DNA of 64,000 nt from Mycolicibacterium iranicum (GCF_002101705.1 NZ_LQPC01000029.1:1-64000); one strand, 5' to 3'; positions 12,089 to 22,362 are shown, numbered from the stretch's first letter. Translations and numbers: made by a program. Notes: generated by a model not told the origin, from the sequence alone.

Positions 12089-12497
12089 TTTTCACCTCAG
12101 TAACCCCAAATGTCACTTCAGTCCCGGCCTTTAACGTCCGCCCCACGGTGCACACGGTGTCGATGGCCCGCTCGACGACAGTCAGCAACCGCGCCTTCTC
12201 CTCGTCGCCGAGTCCCGACAGGTCGACTTCGAGCATCTCTTCGAGCAGCGGGTAGCGCTCTTGCTCGCGATCAGCGGCCCCGGATACCCGGATCGTCGCC
12301 TCGTAGTCGTCGCCCAGGCGCCGGCGCAACGGTTGATCGCTCGACATCCCGCTACAGGCCGCCAGCGCGATCTTCATCAGCTCGCCGGGGGTGAACACGC
12401 CCTCGACATCCTCAGAACCCACCAGCACCTCGGCGCCGCGCGTGCTACGTCCCGTATAGCGGCGCACGCCGGTGCGCTCCACCCATAGTTCGGTCAC
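12072..12497 (-). CDS. OsmC/Ohr family peroxiredoxin-like protein
   Basis: OsmC-fold protein (141 aa), a family that reduces organic hydroperoxides through two cysteines. The first cysteine lies in LAACSGMSSD (about residue 49) and the second in DTVCTVGRTL (about residue 115). This is the OsmC arrangement in which the second cysteine follows an Asp/Thr-Val. Its exact substrate is not predictable, because this general branch is usually annotated only as OsmC family. It overlaps acyP by 17 bp and is separated from the upstream mutM gene by a perfect 25-bp inverted repeat. Confidence 0.85.
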   Translation of the reverse strand: MTELWVERTGVRRYTGRSTRGAEVLVGSEDVEGVFTPGELMKIALAACSGMSSDQPLRRRLGDDYEATIRVSGAADREQERYPLLEEMLEVDLSGLGDEEKARLLTVVERAIDTVCTVGRTLKAGTEVTFGVTEVKNVGGK

Positions 12498-12516
12498 GCC
12501 CTATTTCTACAACGTC

Positions 12517-12580
12517 CCGCGGAATAGCATTCCTGGCTGTGCCCGCGGGCCCGACCACAGCCAGGAATGCTATTCCGCGG
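12517..12580. repeat. perfect 25-bp inverted repeat (family R, copy 1)
   Basis: Two 25-nt arms (12517-12541 and 12556-12580) are exactly complementary around a 14-nt loop. The distal arm abuts the mutM stop codon. Each arm contains GGAATAGCATTCC, itself a small palindrome. A close relative lies at 59054-59117, directly downstream of ilvC. It may act as a terminator or RNA-stabilising hairpin for mutM, although no T-run follows. Confidence 0.8.
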
Positions 12581-13456
12581 TCAGACGCGGGGTCGGGGCT
12601 GGCAGCGCGGGCAGTAGAACGACGAGCGGTTCATGAATTTGTCGCGACGCATGATTGCGCCGCAGCGCCGGCACGGTTCGCCCTCGCGGCCATAGGCGTC
12701 CAGCGAACGATCGAAGTAGCCGGACTCCCCGTTGACGTTCACATAGAGCGAATCGAACGACGTGCCGCCCTGACCCAGCGCGTCGGTCATCACGTCGGCG
12801 GCCGCGTCGAGCAACGCGGCGAGCTTGGCCTTCGAGATTCCCGAGGCCAGCCGTGCGCCGTTGATCTTCGCCCGCCACAACGACTCGTCGGCGTAGATGT
12901 TGCCGATGCCGGAGACCACCGTCTGGTCGAGGAGCTGGCGCTTGATCTCGGAGTGCTTGCGCCGCAACACATCCACCACGCTGTTGCGGTCGAACAGCGG
13001 ATCCAGCGGATCGCGGGCGATATGGGCGACGGGGGTGGGAACCTCGGTGCCGTCGACGTCGACGAGGTCGGCCAGCATCCAGCCGCCGAAGGTGCGCTGG
13101 TCGACGAAGCTCAGAGTGGTGCCGTCGTCCAGTAGCGCGGCGATGCGCAGATGATTCTCGTTGGGCACCGAAGCGCCTTCTGCTCCTTGCGTGCGTGGCC
13201 CGAGCAGCATCTGGCCACTCATCCCGAGGTGGACCACCAGAGCGCTGTGATCCGAGAGCGTCAGCCACAAGTACTTTCCACGCCTGCCTGTCCCGGTGAT
13301 CGTGGTGTTGAGCAGACGCGCGGTCAGGTCGGCGGGCCCGGCCTCGTGGCGCCGCACCGCACGCGGATGATGAACGCGCACAGCGGTGATCGTCTTGTCG
13401 GTGACGTGCGCGGCCAGCCCCCGACGCACGACCTCGACTTCGGGAAGTTCAGGCAT
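12581..13456 (-). CDS. mutM: formamidopyrimidine-DNA glycosylase
   Basis: Base-excision repair enzyme that removes 8-oxoguanine and ring-opened purines and nicks the abasic site. The 291-aa protein has the catalytic N-terminus [13 protein letters not shown] (Pro2 nucleophile, Glu3), the helix-two-turn-helix region [12 protein letters not shown] and a C-terminal zinc finger with four cysteines (CRRCG and CPRC). It overlaps rnc by eight bases (ATGCCTGA), a strong sign of translational coupling. The rnc-mutM(fpg) pair is the usual mycobacterial arrangement. A perfect inverted repeat follows the stop codon. Confidence 0.97.
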   Translation of the reverse strand: MPELPEVEVVRRGLAAHVTDKTITAVRVHHPRAVRRHEAGPADLTARLLNTTITGTGRRGKYLWLTLSDHSALVVHLGMSGQMLLGPRTQGAEGASVPNENHLRIAALLDDGTTLSFVDQRTFGGWMLADLVDVDGTEVPTPVAHIARDPLDPLFDRNSVVDVLRRKHSEIKRQLLDQTVVSGIGNIYADESLWRAKINGARLASGISKAKLAALLDAAADVMTDALGQGGTSFDSLYVNVNGESGYFDRSLDAYGREGEPCRRCGAIMRRDKFMNRSSFYCPRCQPRPRV

Positions 13457-14150
13457 CCGGTTCCGACATCAGCGCGTTCCACGCGGCCGCCGCGGCTTTG
13501 AGCTCTGCTTCTTTCTTCGTCCTGCCGACGCCCCGGCCGCACTCCTTCTCGCCGATCAGGACGATGGCGGTGAATTCCTTGTCGTGGTCGGGTCCCGTCG
13601 ACGTCACCAGGTAGGCAGGTGCACCGAGCCCCCGCGACGCGGTCAGCTCCTGCAGGCTGCTCTTCCAGTCCAGTCCGGCGCCGAGGGTGGGTGCGGTGTC
13701 GAGCAGGTCGGCGAACAGTCGCAGGATGACCTGCCTCGCAACCTCCACCCCGTGTTCCAAATAGATTGCGCCCAAGAGTGATTCGACGCCATCGGCCAGG
13801 ATGCTGGACTTGCCCGCGCCGCCCGAGTTCTCCTCTCCCCGGCCGAGAAGCAGATAGGCACCCAGGCCGTGGGGCGACAAATTGCGACCGACGTCCGCGA
13901 GCGCCTGGGTGTTGACGATGCTGGCGCGCAGCTTGGCCAAGTCACCTTCGGAGCGGTCGGGGTGCCGGTGGTAGAGCTCCTCGGTGATCGTCAGCCCCAG
14001 CACCGAATCCCCGAGAAACTCCAGGCGTTCGTTGGTGGGCACGCCGCCGTTCTCATAGGAGTAGCTGCGATGGGTCAGCGCGGTGGTCAGCAGCTCCTCG
14101 GGCAGTTCGACGCCGAGCGCTTCGAGCAGAAGCGCGCGGTCCACCGTCAC
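13449..14150 (-). CDS. rnc: ribonuclease III
   Basis: Double-strand-specific endoribonuclease that processes rRNA precursors and structured mRNAs. The nuclease domain contains the signature [14 protein letters not shown] with its catalytic acidic residues, and a double-stranded RNA-binding domain forms the C-terminal third, ending in [17 protein letters not shown] place the start at the GTG at 14150 (233 aa, [13 protein letters not shown]) rather than further upstream. That GTG overlaps the DUF177 stop codon as GTGA and gives the normal family length. It is followed by mutM with an eight-base overlap. Confidence 0.95.
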   Translation of the reverse strand: MTVDRALLLEALGVELPEELLTTALTHRSYSYENGGVPTNERLEFLGDSVLGLTITEELYHRHPDRSEGDLAKLRASIVNTQALADVGRNLSPHGLGAYLLLGRGEENSGGAGKSSILADGVESLLGAIYLEHGVEVARQVILRLFADLLDTAPTLGAGLDWKSSLQELTASRGLGAPAYLVTSTGPDHDKEFTAIVLIGEKECGRGVGRTKKEAELKAAAAAWNALMSEPDA

Positions 14151-14764
14151 GACTCGCCCTCGTCGGCGCTCTGCTCGCGAAGCTCGGTGGTCGGCTCGCG
14201 CAGTTCGGCCAGCTTCGCCCATCGCGGATCGATCTTCTCGTGGTGGTGACCGGGTTCCGCGTCGGCCAGCGCCACACCGCAGTCGGCGCACAGCCCCGCA
14301 CAGTCTGGATCGCACAACGGCGAGAACGGCAGGGCGAGCCCGACGGCGTCGATGATCGATTGCTCAAGGTCGACGGTCTCGGCACCGCCGTCACGGCCGA
14401 CACGGGGAACCTCGTCGGTCTCGGTCGTCTCGTCGGTAGTGCTGTCCGGATACGCGAAAAGCTCGGTGAGGTCGATTTCCACCTCACCGGTGACAGGCCT
14501 GAGGCAGCGTGCACATTCGCCGGACGTGGGCGCCGAGACGGTTCCGGTGACCAGCACACCTTCCGAGACAGACTCCATGCGCAGGTTCAGATTCATCGGG
14601 GCGCCTTCGTCGATGGCGATCAACTCGAGCCCGATGCGCGCAGGACTGGGGACGGTGGACTCGACGGTGATCATCGAACCCGGACGTCGGCCCAGCCGGG
14701 AGATGTCGATCACCAGGGGCGACCGTGATTTTCGGTGCGCCGCCGCGTTAACGTGCGTCGCCAT
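14147..14764 (-). CDS. DUF177 (YceD-like) protein
   Basis: A 205-aa DUF177 protein. In other bacteria this family is linked to 23S rRNA accumulation and usually precedes rpmF, which is not present here. A CARCLRPV segment near the middle and a second cluster [13 protein letters not shown] provide Cys pairs typical of the family, which may bind zinc. The ATG at 14764 is chosen because the downstream sequence [19 protein letters not shown] aligns with normal starts, while the longer frame runs into the sepIVA tail. It is coupled to rnc by GTGA. Corresponds to Rv2926c in M. tuberculosis gene order. Confidence 0.85.
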   Translation of the reverse strand: MATHVNAAAHRKSRSPLVIDISRLGRRPGSMITVESTVPSPARIGLELIAIDEGAPMNLNLRMESVSEGVLVTGTVSAPTSGECARCLRPVTGEVEIDLTELFAYPDSTTDETTETDEVPRVGRDGGAETVDLEQSIIDAVGLALPFSPLCDPDCAGLCADCGVALADAEPGHHHEKIDPRWAKLAELREPTTELREQSADEGES

Positions 14765-14829
14765 GCCCGTATCGTACGGTGGGCTCAGTGGCGAATTCCT
14801 GGGCGTGCCTGTCTTGAGATCGCAGAGGG

Positions 14830-15567
14830 CTACCTTGCTGCGTAATCGTGCATTCCCGCCGATGTGCGCAGCTGGTGGCGCCCGCGCCCGACCGAACGGA
14901 TCGTGCCGTTGAGGAAGTCCTCGAACTCCGCCAGTTTGCTGTCGACATAGATGTCGCATTCGCCGCGCAGCCGGTCGGCTTCGGCGTGCGCCGAATCGAT
15001 CATCCGGGTGGCCTCCGCGGTGGCCGTCGCGACCACCTCGGTCTGTGACACCAGCCGCTGCTGCTCCTTGATGCCCTCCTGGACGGCCTTCTCGTAGGCC
15101 AGGTTCCCGCTCTCGATGAGCCGGTCGGCCTCGGACTTCGCGCGTCCCGTGCTGGCCTCGTACTCACGCTTGGCCGTCGCGGTGAGCCGGGCCGCTTCCT
15201 CGCGCGCCTCGCTCACCATGCGCTCGCTGTGCTGGCGCGCCTCGGCGACCATCCGGTCGGCCTGAGACTTGGCGTCGGCGAGCAGGCGGTCGGCCTCGGC
15301 CCTGGCATGGTTGACCATCGAATCGGCCTCGGCGTTGGCCGTGGACACCATCGAATCCGCATGGTCCTTGGCTTCACGCAGCACCGAGTCGCGCGCATCG
15401 AGGACGTCCTGTGCGTCGTCGAGTTCGCCAGGAATGGCGTCCTTGATGTCGTCGATCAATTCGAGGACATCACCGCGGGGCACCACGCAGCCTGCCGTCA
15501 TCGGCACGCCGCGGGCTTCTTCGACGATCGCACCCAATTCATCGAGAGCTTCAAAAACTCGGTACAC
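14830..15567 (-). CDS. sepIVA: septum-associated DivIVA-like protein SepIVA
   Basis: Coiled-coil cell-division factor, orthologous by content and position to Rv2927c/SepIVA, which is essential for mycobacterial division. The 245-aa protein begins MYRVFEALDELGAIVEEARG. A DivIVA-like short N-terminal segment is followed by a long Ala/Glu/Arg-rich coiled coil (residues 55-215) with a repeating AEADxxV/ARAEADRLL pattern. The GTG at 15567 is preceded by GGAGGG five to six bases away. The frame stays open further upstream only by overlapping coaD. A short inverted repeat overlaps the leader. Next upstream gene is coaD. Confidence 0.9.
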   Translation of the reverse strand: MYRVFEALDELGAIVEEARGVPMTAGCVVPRGDVLELIDDIKDAIPGELDDAQDVLDARDSVLREAKDHADSMVSTANAEADSMVNHARAEADRLLADAKSQADRMVAEARQHSERMVSEAREEAARLTATAKREYEASTGRAKSEADRLIESGNLAYEKAVQEGIKEQQRLVSQTEVVATATAEATRMIDSAHAEADRLRGECDIYVDSKLAEFEDFLNGTIRSVGRGRHQLRTSAGMHDYAAR

Positions 15568-15578
15568 GGCGACACCCT

Positions 15579-15611
15579 CCAGGCATAGTTGACAGTGACT
15601 AGTGTGCCTGG
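15579..15611 (-). promoter_or_regulatory. inverted repeat in the sepIVA leader
   Basis: CCAGGCA (15579-15585) and TGCCTGG (15605-15611) form a perfect 7-bp stem, extendable through TAGT/ACTA with a two-base bulge. The proximal arm touches the GGAGGG ribosome-binding site of sepIVA (15575-15580). It could be an operator or an RNA hairpin. Its function is unknown. Confidence 0.3.
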
Positions 15612-15704
15612 TGTTACGCGTGTGACTCGATTTTCCGGTCGGTGTGTCGCCTTCGGATCGCGCAGAAGGGTCGATTGTCGGGTGGCCGAGCCCTCGGGAA
15701 CGCC

Positions 15705-16187
15705 TCAGCCGCGCTTGGCCAGCTTGACCATGAGGCGATCGTTGACCGGCGCCGGCAGCAGCGCCGACACGTCGCCGCCGAGCGTGGCGACCTCCTTGGC
15801 CAACGATGACGACACAAACGAGTACTGCGGCGTGGTCGCGACGAAGAACGTGTCGACGCCCGCGATGTGTTTGTTCATCTGCGCCATCTGCAGTTCGTAC
15901 TCGAAGTCCGTGCCGGTGCGCAGTCCTTTGACAATGGCGGTGAGCCCACGCTCCCGCACAAAGTCGACGATCAGGCCCTGCCCCGATTCGACCCGCACGT
16001 TCGACAGGTGGGTGGTGGACTCCTCGATCAACCCGATCCGCTCGTCGAGAGTGAACATCCCCGTCTTGTTCGGGTTCACCATGACGGCGACGACGAGCTC
16101 GTCGAACTGTGCGGCCGCCCGTTCGAAGATGTCGACGTGGCCGAGGGTCACGGGATCGAAGGATCCAGGGCACACCGCACCGCTCAT
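15705..16187 (-). CDS. coaD: phosphopantetheine adenylyltransferase
   Basis: Penultimate enzyme of coenzyme A synthesis: 4'-phosphopantetheine plus ATP gives dephospho-CoA. The 160-aa protein has the family length and the nucleotidyltransferase motif [12 protein letters not shown] (HxGH-type signature TLGH) at residues 8-19, followed by the conserved [14 protein letters not shown]. The C-terminal [16 protein letters not shown] holds the second ATP-contacting segment. It sits directly upstream of sepIVA (137 bp). In M. tuberculosis these two genes flank the large PDIM region, absent here. A P450 gene precedes it on the same strand. Confidence 0.96.
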   Translation of the reverse strand: MSGAVCPGSFDPVTLGHVDIFERAAAQFDELVVAVMVNPNKTGMFTLDERIGLIEESTTHLSNVRVESGQGLIVDFVRERGLTAIVKGLRTGTDFEYELQMAQMNKHIAGVDTFFVATTPQYSFVSSSLAKEVATLGGDVSALLPAPVNDRLMVKLAKRG

Positions 16188-16218
16188 GACGTCTGACCGT
16201 AGCAGGCATTGTGGTGCG

Positions 16219-17601
16219 CTAGGTTGTCCGACGTCGCCGCATCACCGCGCGGATCGGCGCCCCCGCGACCATGGTGAACGGCACCTTGACCGGGAAATCG
16301 TCTGTGATGGAGGTGATCTCGGTGTCACGGACAATGGTGGCCAAGGCCAAGGTCGCTTCGAGCATGGCGAAGTGATCTCCGATGCACGACCGTTGTCCCG
16401 CGCCGAAGGGTAGGTACTGCCAGCGATCCCGCCCCTTCGTCGCACCATCGGCAAAGCGGCCGGGATCAAACGTCAGCGGCGCGTCCCACAGTGTCGGATC
16501 ACGCTGCACCGCGTAGATGCCGACGACGAGCATGGTGCCCGCTTCGACACGGTGGCCGTCAATCGCGATGTCCTGCACTGCCACCCGGCTTGTGGACGGT
16601 GCCGGCGGACAGAGCCGCAAAGCCTCGCGCAGTACCGCCACCGTGTAGCCGAGCTGTCCCACGTCGGCTGGGCCGAGGCTGCCGCGATCCCCCACCGCGA
16701 CAGCCTCGGCCAGCACCTTATCCTGCAACTCCGGATGCCTACCCAACTGCCACAGGGCGTAGGCGAGTGTCGTTGCAGTCGTGTCGTGGCCGGCGATCAT
16801 GAAGGCCATCAGATCGTCGGCGATCTCGTGGTCGGACAGAGGTTGCCCGGTGTCGGGGTCGACGGTGTCGATCATGGCGCGCACCAACGGTGCGTCGTGC
16901 GACGGATCCGTTCGGCACGCCTGAACGATCTCGATCGCCAGCGTGCGCAGAACCGCACCGGCGGCACGTGCGCGGCGCCGCGCCGGCGTCACCAGCCAGC
17001 GCGGAGCTTTGACCGGGGAAGCGGTTCGGTTGGCCACATAGGACAGTGCGACCTCGATCGGCGCCGCGATCGAATCGGCCTTCTCATCGAGATCGACGCC
17101 CAGCACCGACCGTCCGAGCGCGCGCAGTGTGAGTCGGCGGCATTGACCGTCGAGATCGATCTGGGCACCGTCGGCCCAACCGTCAGAGATCGTCTCCGCC
17201 GCCGCAGCCATGTGGCTTCCGAACTCTTCCACTCGCTTCTTCGTGAAAACCGACTGCAAAGCTCGTCGCCGTGGCAGCCATTCGTCGTGTTGCAGATCGA
17301 ACAGGTTGTTGCCCAACAGGTGTCGCATTTCCGCATGCACGAGCGTCTTGTCGACCAGCGCGCCGGGGCGACCGAGGATGTCACGTATGCCGCGCGGCGA
17401 GGTGGCCACCACCACGGGTGGCATCAGCCACCGCGGAGCGAGTTTGAGCTGGGTCACCGGGCCTCCGGCATCGCGGAGGACCTCTGGGCCCGTGTGGAAG
17501 TTGCGCAGCGCCGCCGCCTGACGCTGCCGCGGCAGCGGATTGAGAGGCACCGGCGGCAGTGAGTCCACTGCCGACTCCTGAACAGTTGTCGTACTCGCCA
17601 T
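16219..17601 (-). CDS. cytochrome P450
   Basis: Haem-thiolate monooxygenase of 460 aa from the ATG at 17601. All core P450 motifs are visible: the I-helix oxygen-activation motif AGHDTTATT, the K-helix ExxR in [16 protein letters not shown], the PERF-like FDPGRF and the haem loop [14 protein letters not shown] with its axial cysteine. No membrane anchor is seen, as usual for bacterial P450s. Neither ferredoxin nor ferredoxin reductase is adjacent, so it would draw on electron partners encoded elsewhere. It lies between coaD and rsmD, which I recall as neighbours in M. tuberculosis, so it looks like a lineage-specific insertion. The CYP family and substrate cannot be named from this sequence alone. 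Confidence 0.92.
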   Translation of the reverse strand: MASTTTVQESAVDSLPPVPLNPLPRQRQAAALRNFHTGPEVLRDAGGPVTQLKLAPRWLMPPVVVATSPRGIRDILGRPGALVDKTLVHAEMRHLLGNNLFDLQHDEWLPRRRALQSVFTKKRVEEFGSHMAAAAETISDGWADGAQIDLDGQCRRLTLRALGRSVLGVDLDEKADSIAAPIEVALSYVANRTASPVKAPRWLVTPARRRARAAGAVLRTLAIEIVQACRTDPSHDAPLVRAMIDTVDPDTGQPLSDHEIADDLMAFMIAGHDTTATTLAYALWQLGRHPELQDKVLAEAVAVGDRGSLGPADVGQLGYTVAVLREALRLCPPAPSTSRVAVQDIAIDGHRVEAGTMLVVGIYAVQRDPTLWDAPLTFDPGRFADGATKGRDRWQYLPFGAGQRSCIGDHFAMLEATLALATIVRDTEITSITDDFPVKVPFTMVAGAPIRAVMRRRRTT

Positions 17602-17654
17602 AGGCGACAGCCAACATCGTCTCGTCGTGTGCGTCCTCAACCGAACGGATGAGA

Positions 17655-18224
17655 TCAGTCGCTGATCGAGGCCATCTCGATCCGGGTGTCGCCATATTTG
17701 CGGGACTTCCATGCCGACCAGTTGTCCGGCCAGTCGATCTCCTTACCCGAGACGGGCCGTTCGACGACGGCGACCGTGCCCGGGGCGGCCCACCCGCCGG
17801 TCACGAGCGCCGACACGACCTCGGCGACCTGTGCGTCGCCGAGCTCGTAGGGCGGATCGGCCAGGATCAGGTCGGCGGGTCTCGGCGCACCGGCAGCCAG
17901 CACTGTCGCTACGTTGCCCCTGCGTACCACCGCACCGGTTGCCCCAAGCGATGCGATGTTCTGCTCGATCACCGCCGCCGCGCGCGAATCGGATTCCACC
18001 AACAACGCTGAGTCTGCTCCGCGCGACAGCGCCTCGAGACCGAGCGCACCCGAGCCCGCGTAGAGGTCGAGCACGCTGATGCCGGTGAAATCAATGCGCG
18101 CGGACAGCAGGTTGAACAGGGCTTCACGCACCCGATCGGTTGTGGGGCGGGTGCCTCGACCCTGCTTCTGCTGCGGTACCGCAATCCGGCGGCCCCCGAA
18201 GGCCCCCGCGACGATACGGGTCAG
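17655..18224 (-). CDS. rsmD: 16S rRNA (guanine-966 N2) methyltransferase RsmD, CTG start
   Basis: AdoMet-dependent methyltransferase for G966 of 16S rRNA. The class I methyltransferase motif [20 protein letters not shown] and the N6/N2-methylase motif LADPPYEL are present. The conserved RsmD N-terminus ([13 protein letters not shown], then [15 protein letters not shown]) continues 31 codons upstream of the first ATG/GTG/TTG at 18131. The only sensible start is CTG at 18224, giving 189 aa, the usual length. This CTG has GGAGA six bases upstream and overlaps the pyc stop as CTGA, the same coupling seen elsewhere here as ATGA or GTGA. Annotation from GTG 18131 would cut off conserved residues. 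Confidence 0.88.
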   Translation of the reverse strand: MTRIVAGAFGGRRIAVPQQKQGRGTRPTTDRVREALFNLLSARIDFTGISVLDLYAGSGALGLEALSRGADSALLVESDSRAAAVIEQNIASLGATGAVVRRGNVATVLAAGAPRPADLILADPPYELGDAQVAEVVSALVTGGWAAPGTVAVVERPVSGKEIDWPDNWSAWKSRKYGDTRIEMASISD

Positions 18225-21200
18225 GACGATTCTCCGGACGACTCGCCGCCGCCGGGAGAGCCGATCACCACCAGCAGATCTCCTCCCTCGACCTGTGCGG
18301 TGGCCGCGACGGCCACCCGACCCACGGTGCCGCCCTTGGGCGCGGTGATCGCAGCCTCCATCTTCATCGCCTCGATGGTCGCAATCGTCTGGCCGGCTTC
18401 GACGCGGTCACCTTCAGCCACGCTCACCGTGACGACACCCGCGAACGGCGCCGCGACGTGGTCGGAGTTGGTGCGATCCGCCTTCTCGGCGGCGGGCACG
18501 TCGCTGGCGACGCTGCGGTCGCGGACGACAACCGGCCGCAGCTGCCCGTTCAGGATGCACATCACGGTGCGCATGCCCCGCTCGTCAGGGTCGGAGATGG
18601 CTTCCAGACCGATGAGTAACTCCACGCCTCGTTCCAGCTGGACGCGATGTTCGTCGCCGTGACGCAGCCCGTAGAAGAACTGGTTGGCCGACAGGGTCGA
18701 GGTGTCGCCGTAGAGCTCGCGATGTGCCTCGAATTCCTTGGTCGGGCCGGGGAACAACAACCTGTTCAGCGTCGCCTGCCGCTTCGGGCCCGCCTCGGCG
18801 AGCGCCGCGGAGTCCTCGGCGGACAGATCCTCCTGCGGTTTGGCGGGCGCACGTCCGGCCAGCGCCTTGGTCCGCAGGGGCTCCGGCCAACCGCCCGGCG
18901 GGTCTCCCAACTCGCCGCGCAAGAACCCGATCACCGAATCCGGGATGTCGAAACGTTCAGGGTCAGCGGCGAATTCGTCGGCTGACACACCTGCACCGAC
19001 CAGAGCCAGCGCCAGATCGCCGACGACCTTTGACGACGGAGTGACCTTGACCAGACGTCCGAGGATGCGGTCAGCTGCCGCGTAGCTGGCTTCGATCTCC
19101 TCGAAGCGGTCTCCGAGACCGAGCGCGATGGCCTGCTGCCGAAGGTTCGACAGCTGCCCGCCGGGGATCTCGTGGTGATACACCCGGCCGGTCGGCGTCG
19201 TCGGTCCAGCCAACGCTACATCGAAGGGCGCGTACACCTTTCGTAGCGCTTCCCAGTAGGGCTCGAGGTCGCACACAGCCGACAACGACAACCCCGTGTC
19301 GTACTCGGTGTGCGCGGTGGCCGCGACGATCGAACTCAGCGCAGGCTGGCTCGTCGTCCCCGCCAGTGGCGATGAGGCGCCGTCAACCGCACTCGCACCG
19401 GCCTGCCACGCTGCCAAGTACGTCGCCAGCTGCCCACCCGGCGTGTCGTGGGTGTGCACGTGGACGGGAAGATCGAAGCGGCTGCGCAGCGCGCGCACGA
19501 GCATGTCGGCCGCCTGGGGTCGCAACAGGCCCGCCATGTCCTTGATGCCCAGCACGTGTGCGCCTGCGTCGACGATCTGCTCGGCGAGCTTGAGGTAGTA
19601 ATCGAGCGTGTAGAGGTTCTCTCCCGGATCTGACAGGTCACCGGTGTAGGACATCGCGACTTCGGCGACGGCAGTTCCGGTTTCGCGCACGGCGTCGATC
19701 GCCGGGCGCATCGAATCGACGTTGTTGAGGGCGTCGAAGATGCGGTAGATGTCGATGCCCGTGGCTGTGGCTTCTTGGACGAAGGCGTGGGTCACCGACT
19801 CCGGGTACGGCGTGTATCCGACCGTGTTACGGCCGCGTAGCAGCATCTGCAGACAGATGTTGGGCACGGCCTCGCGCAGCGCGGCCAGCCGATCCCACGG
19901 ATCCTCCTTGAGGAAGCGCAGCGCGACGTCATACGTTGCGCCGCCCCAACATTCGATTGAGAGCAGCTGGGGTGTCATCCGCGCGATGTACGGCGCGACC
20001 ATCAGCAGCCCTGAGGTACGGATCCGCGTGGCCAGCAACGACTGGTGGGCATCGCGGAATGTGGTGTCGGTGACCCCTACCGACTTCGACTCGCGCATCC
20101 ACCGCGCGAAGGCTTCGGGCCCCACCTCCGACAGCAAGTGCTTGCTGCCCCGCGGCGGCATCGAGTTGAGGTCGATGTCGGGCAGCTTGTCCTGCGGGTA
20201 GACCGTCGACATGCGGGGACCGTGCGGCTGGTTCACCGTGACGTCGGCCAGGTAGTTCAGGATCTTGGTGCCGCGGTCGGCCGGCGTGTAGGAGGTCAGC
20301 AGCTGTGGCCGTTCGTCGATGAACGACGTGCTGATTCGGCCGGCCCGGAAGTCCGGATCGTCGATGACCGCCTGCAGGAACGGGATGTTCGTCGAGACGC
20401 CGCGTACTCGGAATTCGGCGAGCGCGCGGTGGGCGCGCGCCACCGCTGTCGCGAAATCCCTTCCGCGACAAGTGAGTTTGACCAACATCGAGTCGAAGTG
20501 GGCACCGATCTCGGCTCCGAGCACCGCGCCGCCGTCCAGCCGGATACCGGCACCGCCGGGTGAGCGGTAAGCCGTGATCCGTCCTGTGTCGGGCCGGAAA
20601 CCGTTAGCCGGGTCCTCGGTGGTGATCCGGCACTGCATCGCGGCACCGCGGATGATCAGGTCGTCCTGATTCAGGCCGAGGTCGGCGAGCGTCTCCCCAG
20701 ACGCGATACGCAGCTGGCTGGCGACCAGGTCGACGTCGGTGATCTCCTCGGTGACGGTGTGCTCCACCTGGATGCGCGGATTGCATTCGATGAACACGTG
20801 ATGCCCGCGTTCGTCGAGCAGGAATTCGACCGTGCCTGCGCAGGTGTAGTCGATCTCGCGCGCGAAAGCCACGGCGTCTGCGCAGATCTTCTGCCGCAGC
20901 TCCTCCGACAGGTTCGGCGCCGGGGCCAGCTCGATGACCTTCTGGTGCCTGCGCTGCACGCTGCAGTCGCGCTCGAACAGGTGCATGACGTTGCCGTCGC
21001 CGTCGGCCAGGATCTGGACCTCGATGTGGCGCGGGTTGAGCACCGCCTGCTCCAGATAGACCGTCGCATCGCCGAATGCCGACTCCGCTTCGCGGCTGGC
21101 GGCTTCGATCGCCTCGGCCAGGGCGGCGCGCTCGGCCACGCGGCGCATGCCGCGTCCGCCGCCGCCGGAAACCGCCTTGACGAACAGCGGAAATTCCATC

Positions 21201-21658
21201 GACTCGGCGACGGCGACCAGTTCGTCCACCGACGCCGAGGGCTCCGAAGACGTCAGCACCGGCAGGCCCGCTGAGCGGGCCGCCGCGATCGCGCGCGCCT
21301 TGTTGCCGGTCAGTTCCAGCACATGTGAGCTCGGCCCGACGAAGGTGATGCCCGCCGCCGCGCATGCGGCCGCCAGCTCCGGATTCTCGGACAGGAAGCC
21401 GTATCCGGGATACACGGCATCACAACCCGCCTCCAGGGCCACACGCATGATCTCGTCGACCGACAGATACGCCCGGACGGGATGGCCGACGTCACCGATT
21501 TGATAGGACTCGTCGGCTTTCAAGCGGTGCAGCGAGTTGCGGTCCTCGTGCGGGTACACCGCCACCGTCGCGATGCCCATCTCGTAGGCGGCGCGAAACG
21601 CACGGATCGCGATTTCACCACGGTTGGCGACAAGAACCTTTGTTATCCGACCAGCCAC
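18221..21658 (-). CDS. pyc: pyruvate carboxylase
   Basis: Anaplerotic biotin enzyme converting pyruvate and bicarbonate to oxaloacetate. The 1145-aa single-chain form has all domains in order. Biotin carboxylase comes first (residues 1-450, starting [22 protein letters not shown], with [12 protein letters not shown] as the ATP-grasp glycine loop). Carboxyltransferase follows (about 535-800, with [14 protein letters not shown] and the metal-binding HVHTHDT). The PYC-OADA domain and the biotinyl domain with EAMKMEA near residue 1105 complete it. The GTG start is preceded by AAGGTTAAGG. It overlaps rsmD by four bases and follows the VKOR gene. M. tuberculosis Rv2967c (pca) has the same neighbours. 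Confidence 0.97.
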   Translation of the reverse strand: MAGRITKVLVANRGEIAIRAFRAAYEMGIATVAVYPHEDRNSLHRLKADESYQIGDVGHPVRAYLSVDEIMRVALEAGCDAVYPGYGFLSENPELAAACAAAGITFVGPSSHVLELTGNKARAIAAARSAGLPVLTSSEPSASVDELVAVAESMEFPLFVKAVSGGGGRGMRRVAERAALAEAIEAASREAESAFGDATVYLEQAVLNPRHIEVQILADGDGNVMHLFERDCSVQRRHQKVIELAPAPNLSEELRQKICADAVAFAREIDYTCAGTVEFLLDERGHHVFIECNPRIQVEHTVTEEITDVDLVASQLRIASGETLADLGLNQDDLIIRGAAMQCRITTEDPANGFRPDTGRITAYRSPGGAGIRLDGGAVLGAEIGAHFDSMLVKLTCRGRDFATAVARAHRALAEFRVRGVSTNIPFLQAVIDDPDFRAGRISTSFIDERPQLLTSYTPADRGTKILNYLADVTVNQPHGPRMSTVYPQDKLPDIDLNSMPPRGSKHLLSEVGPEAFARWMRESKSVGVTDTTFRDAHQSLLATRIRTSGLLMVAPYIARMTPQLLSIECWGGATYDVALRFLKEDPWDRLAALREAVPNICLQMLLRGRNTVGYTPYPESVTHAFVQEATATGIDIYRIFDALNNVDSMRPAIDAVRETGTAVAEVAMSYTGDLSDPGENLYTLDYYLKLAEQIVDAGAHVLGIKDMAGLLRPQAADMLVRALRSRFDLPVHVHTHDTPGGQLATYLAAWQAGASAVDGASSPLAGTTSQPALSSIVAATAHTEYDTGLSLSAVCDLEPYWEALRKVYAPFDVALAGPTTPTGRVYHHEIPGGQLSNLRQQAIALGLGDRFEEIEASYAAADRILGRLVKVTPSSKVVGDLALALVGAGVSADEFAADPERFDIPDSVIGFLRGELGDPPGGWPEPLRTKALAGRAPAKPQEDLSAEDSAALAEAGPKRQATLNRLLFPGPTKEFEAHRELYGDTSTLSANQFFYGLRHGDEHRVQLERGVELLIGLEAISDPDERGMRTVMCILNGQLRPVVVRDRSVASDVPAAEKADRTNSDHVAAPFAGVVTVSVAEGDRVEAGQTIATIEAMKMEAAITAPKGGTVGRVAVAATAQVEGGDLLVVIGSPGGGESSGESS

Positions 21659-21726
21659 GGTTCACCTTAACCTTGCTGGTTGATCTCACAGAGGCGGACT
21701 GAGCGCTGTGATCGGCGATATGTCGA

Positions 21727-22362
21727 TCAGATAAGCGTGGACCAGTAGTTCCAGAAGCGCTCGAGGATCAGCAGCAGCACTCCGGTGAACCACAGGGTGA
21801 CCAGAGACCAGCGCCACGTGTACAGAGTCCGCAGTACCGCATTGCCACTGCGCTGCGGCTGTGCGGCAATCGACGTGACGACCACCAGCAGCGGAATCGT
21901 CACGGCCCACACGACCATGCAGTAGGGGCACAGCGCGCCGATGCGGTAGAGGCTTTGAAAGATCAGCCAGTGCACGAACACCGCGCCCAGCAGCGTGCCT
22001 GCGGCCAGGCCGGCCCAATACCAGCGAGGCAGGTTCACCTTCGCCAGTGCGAGCACACCGGTGACCACGACGACGGCGAACGACACGATGCCGATCAGGG
22101 GATTGGGAAAACCGAACAGGGATGCCTGCGGCGTGATCATCACCGAGCCACACGACAGAACGGGGTTGATACTGCACGACGGGATGTAATCCGGGTTGAT
22201 GAGAAGCTCGATCTTCTCGATCGTCAACGTCATCGCGGAGGCAAGTCCGACGACGCCGGCGATCAGCACCCAGAGCGCGCTGCTGCGGGAAACCGCGACC
22301 TGCGCCGGCTCATCCGCCGCCGGGTCGGTGTGCTCGGCCGAGCTGGTCGCGGTCACGGTCAT
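21727..22362 (-). CDS. vitamin K epoxide reductase (VKOR) family disulfide-forming protein
   Basis: Membrane quinone-linked oxidase that re-oxidises the extracytoplasmic thiol oxidase DsbA, doing the job of DsbB, which mycobacteria lack. The 211-aa protein has about five transmembrane helices. It shows the loop cysteines in PSCSINPVLSCGS, the conserved Ser/Asn region FGFPNPLIGI and the active CPYC motif at the start of a helix (ALCPYCMVVW). I start it at the ATG at 22362, which overlaps the dsbA-like stop codon as ATGA. The longer frame reads through the dsbA gene. M. tuberculosis Rv2968c is the positional counterpart. Confidence 0.93.
   Translation of the reverse strand: MTVTATSSAEHTDPAADEPAQVAVSRSSALWVLIAGVVGLASAMTLTIEKIELLINPDYIPSCSINPVLSCGSVMITPQASLFGFPNPLIGIVSFAVVVVTGVLALAKVNLPRWYWAGLAAGTLLGAVFVHWLIFQSLYRIGALCPYCMVVWAVTIPLLVVVTSIAAQPQRSGNAVLRTLYTWRWSLVTLWFTGVLLLILERFWNYWSTLI

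Noticed and set aside
15568..16209. N-terminal extension of SepIVA through coaD
   Set aside because: The GTG at 15567 has a good GGAGGG site and gives the 245-aa length of SepIVA. The upstream part is coaD read in another frame.
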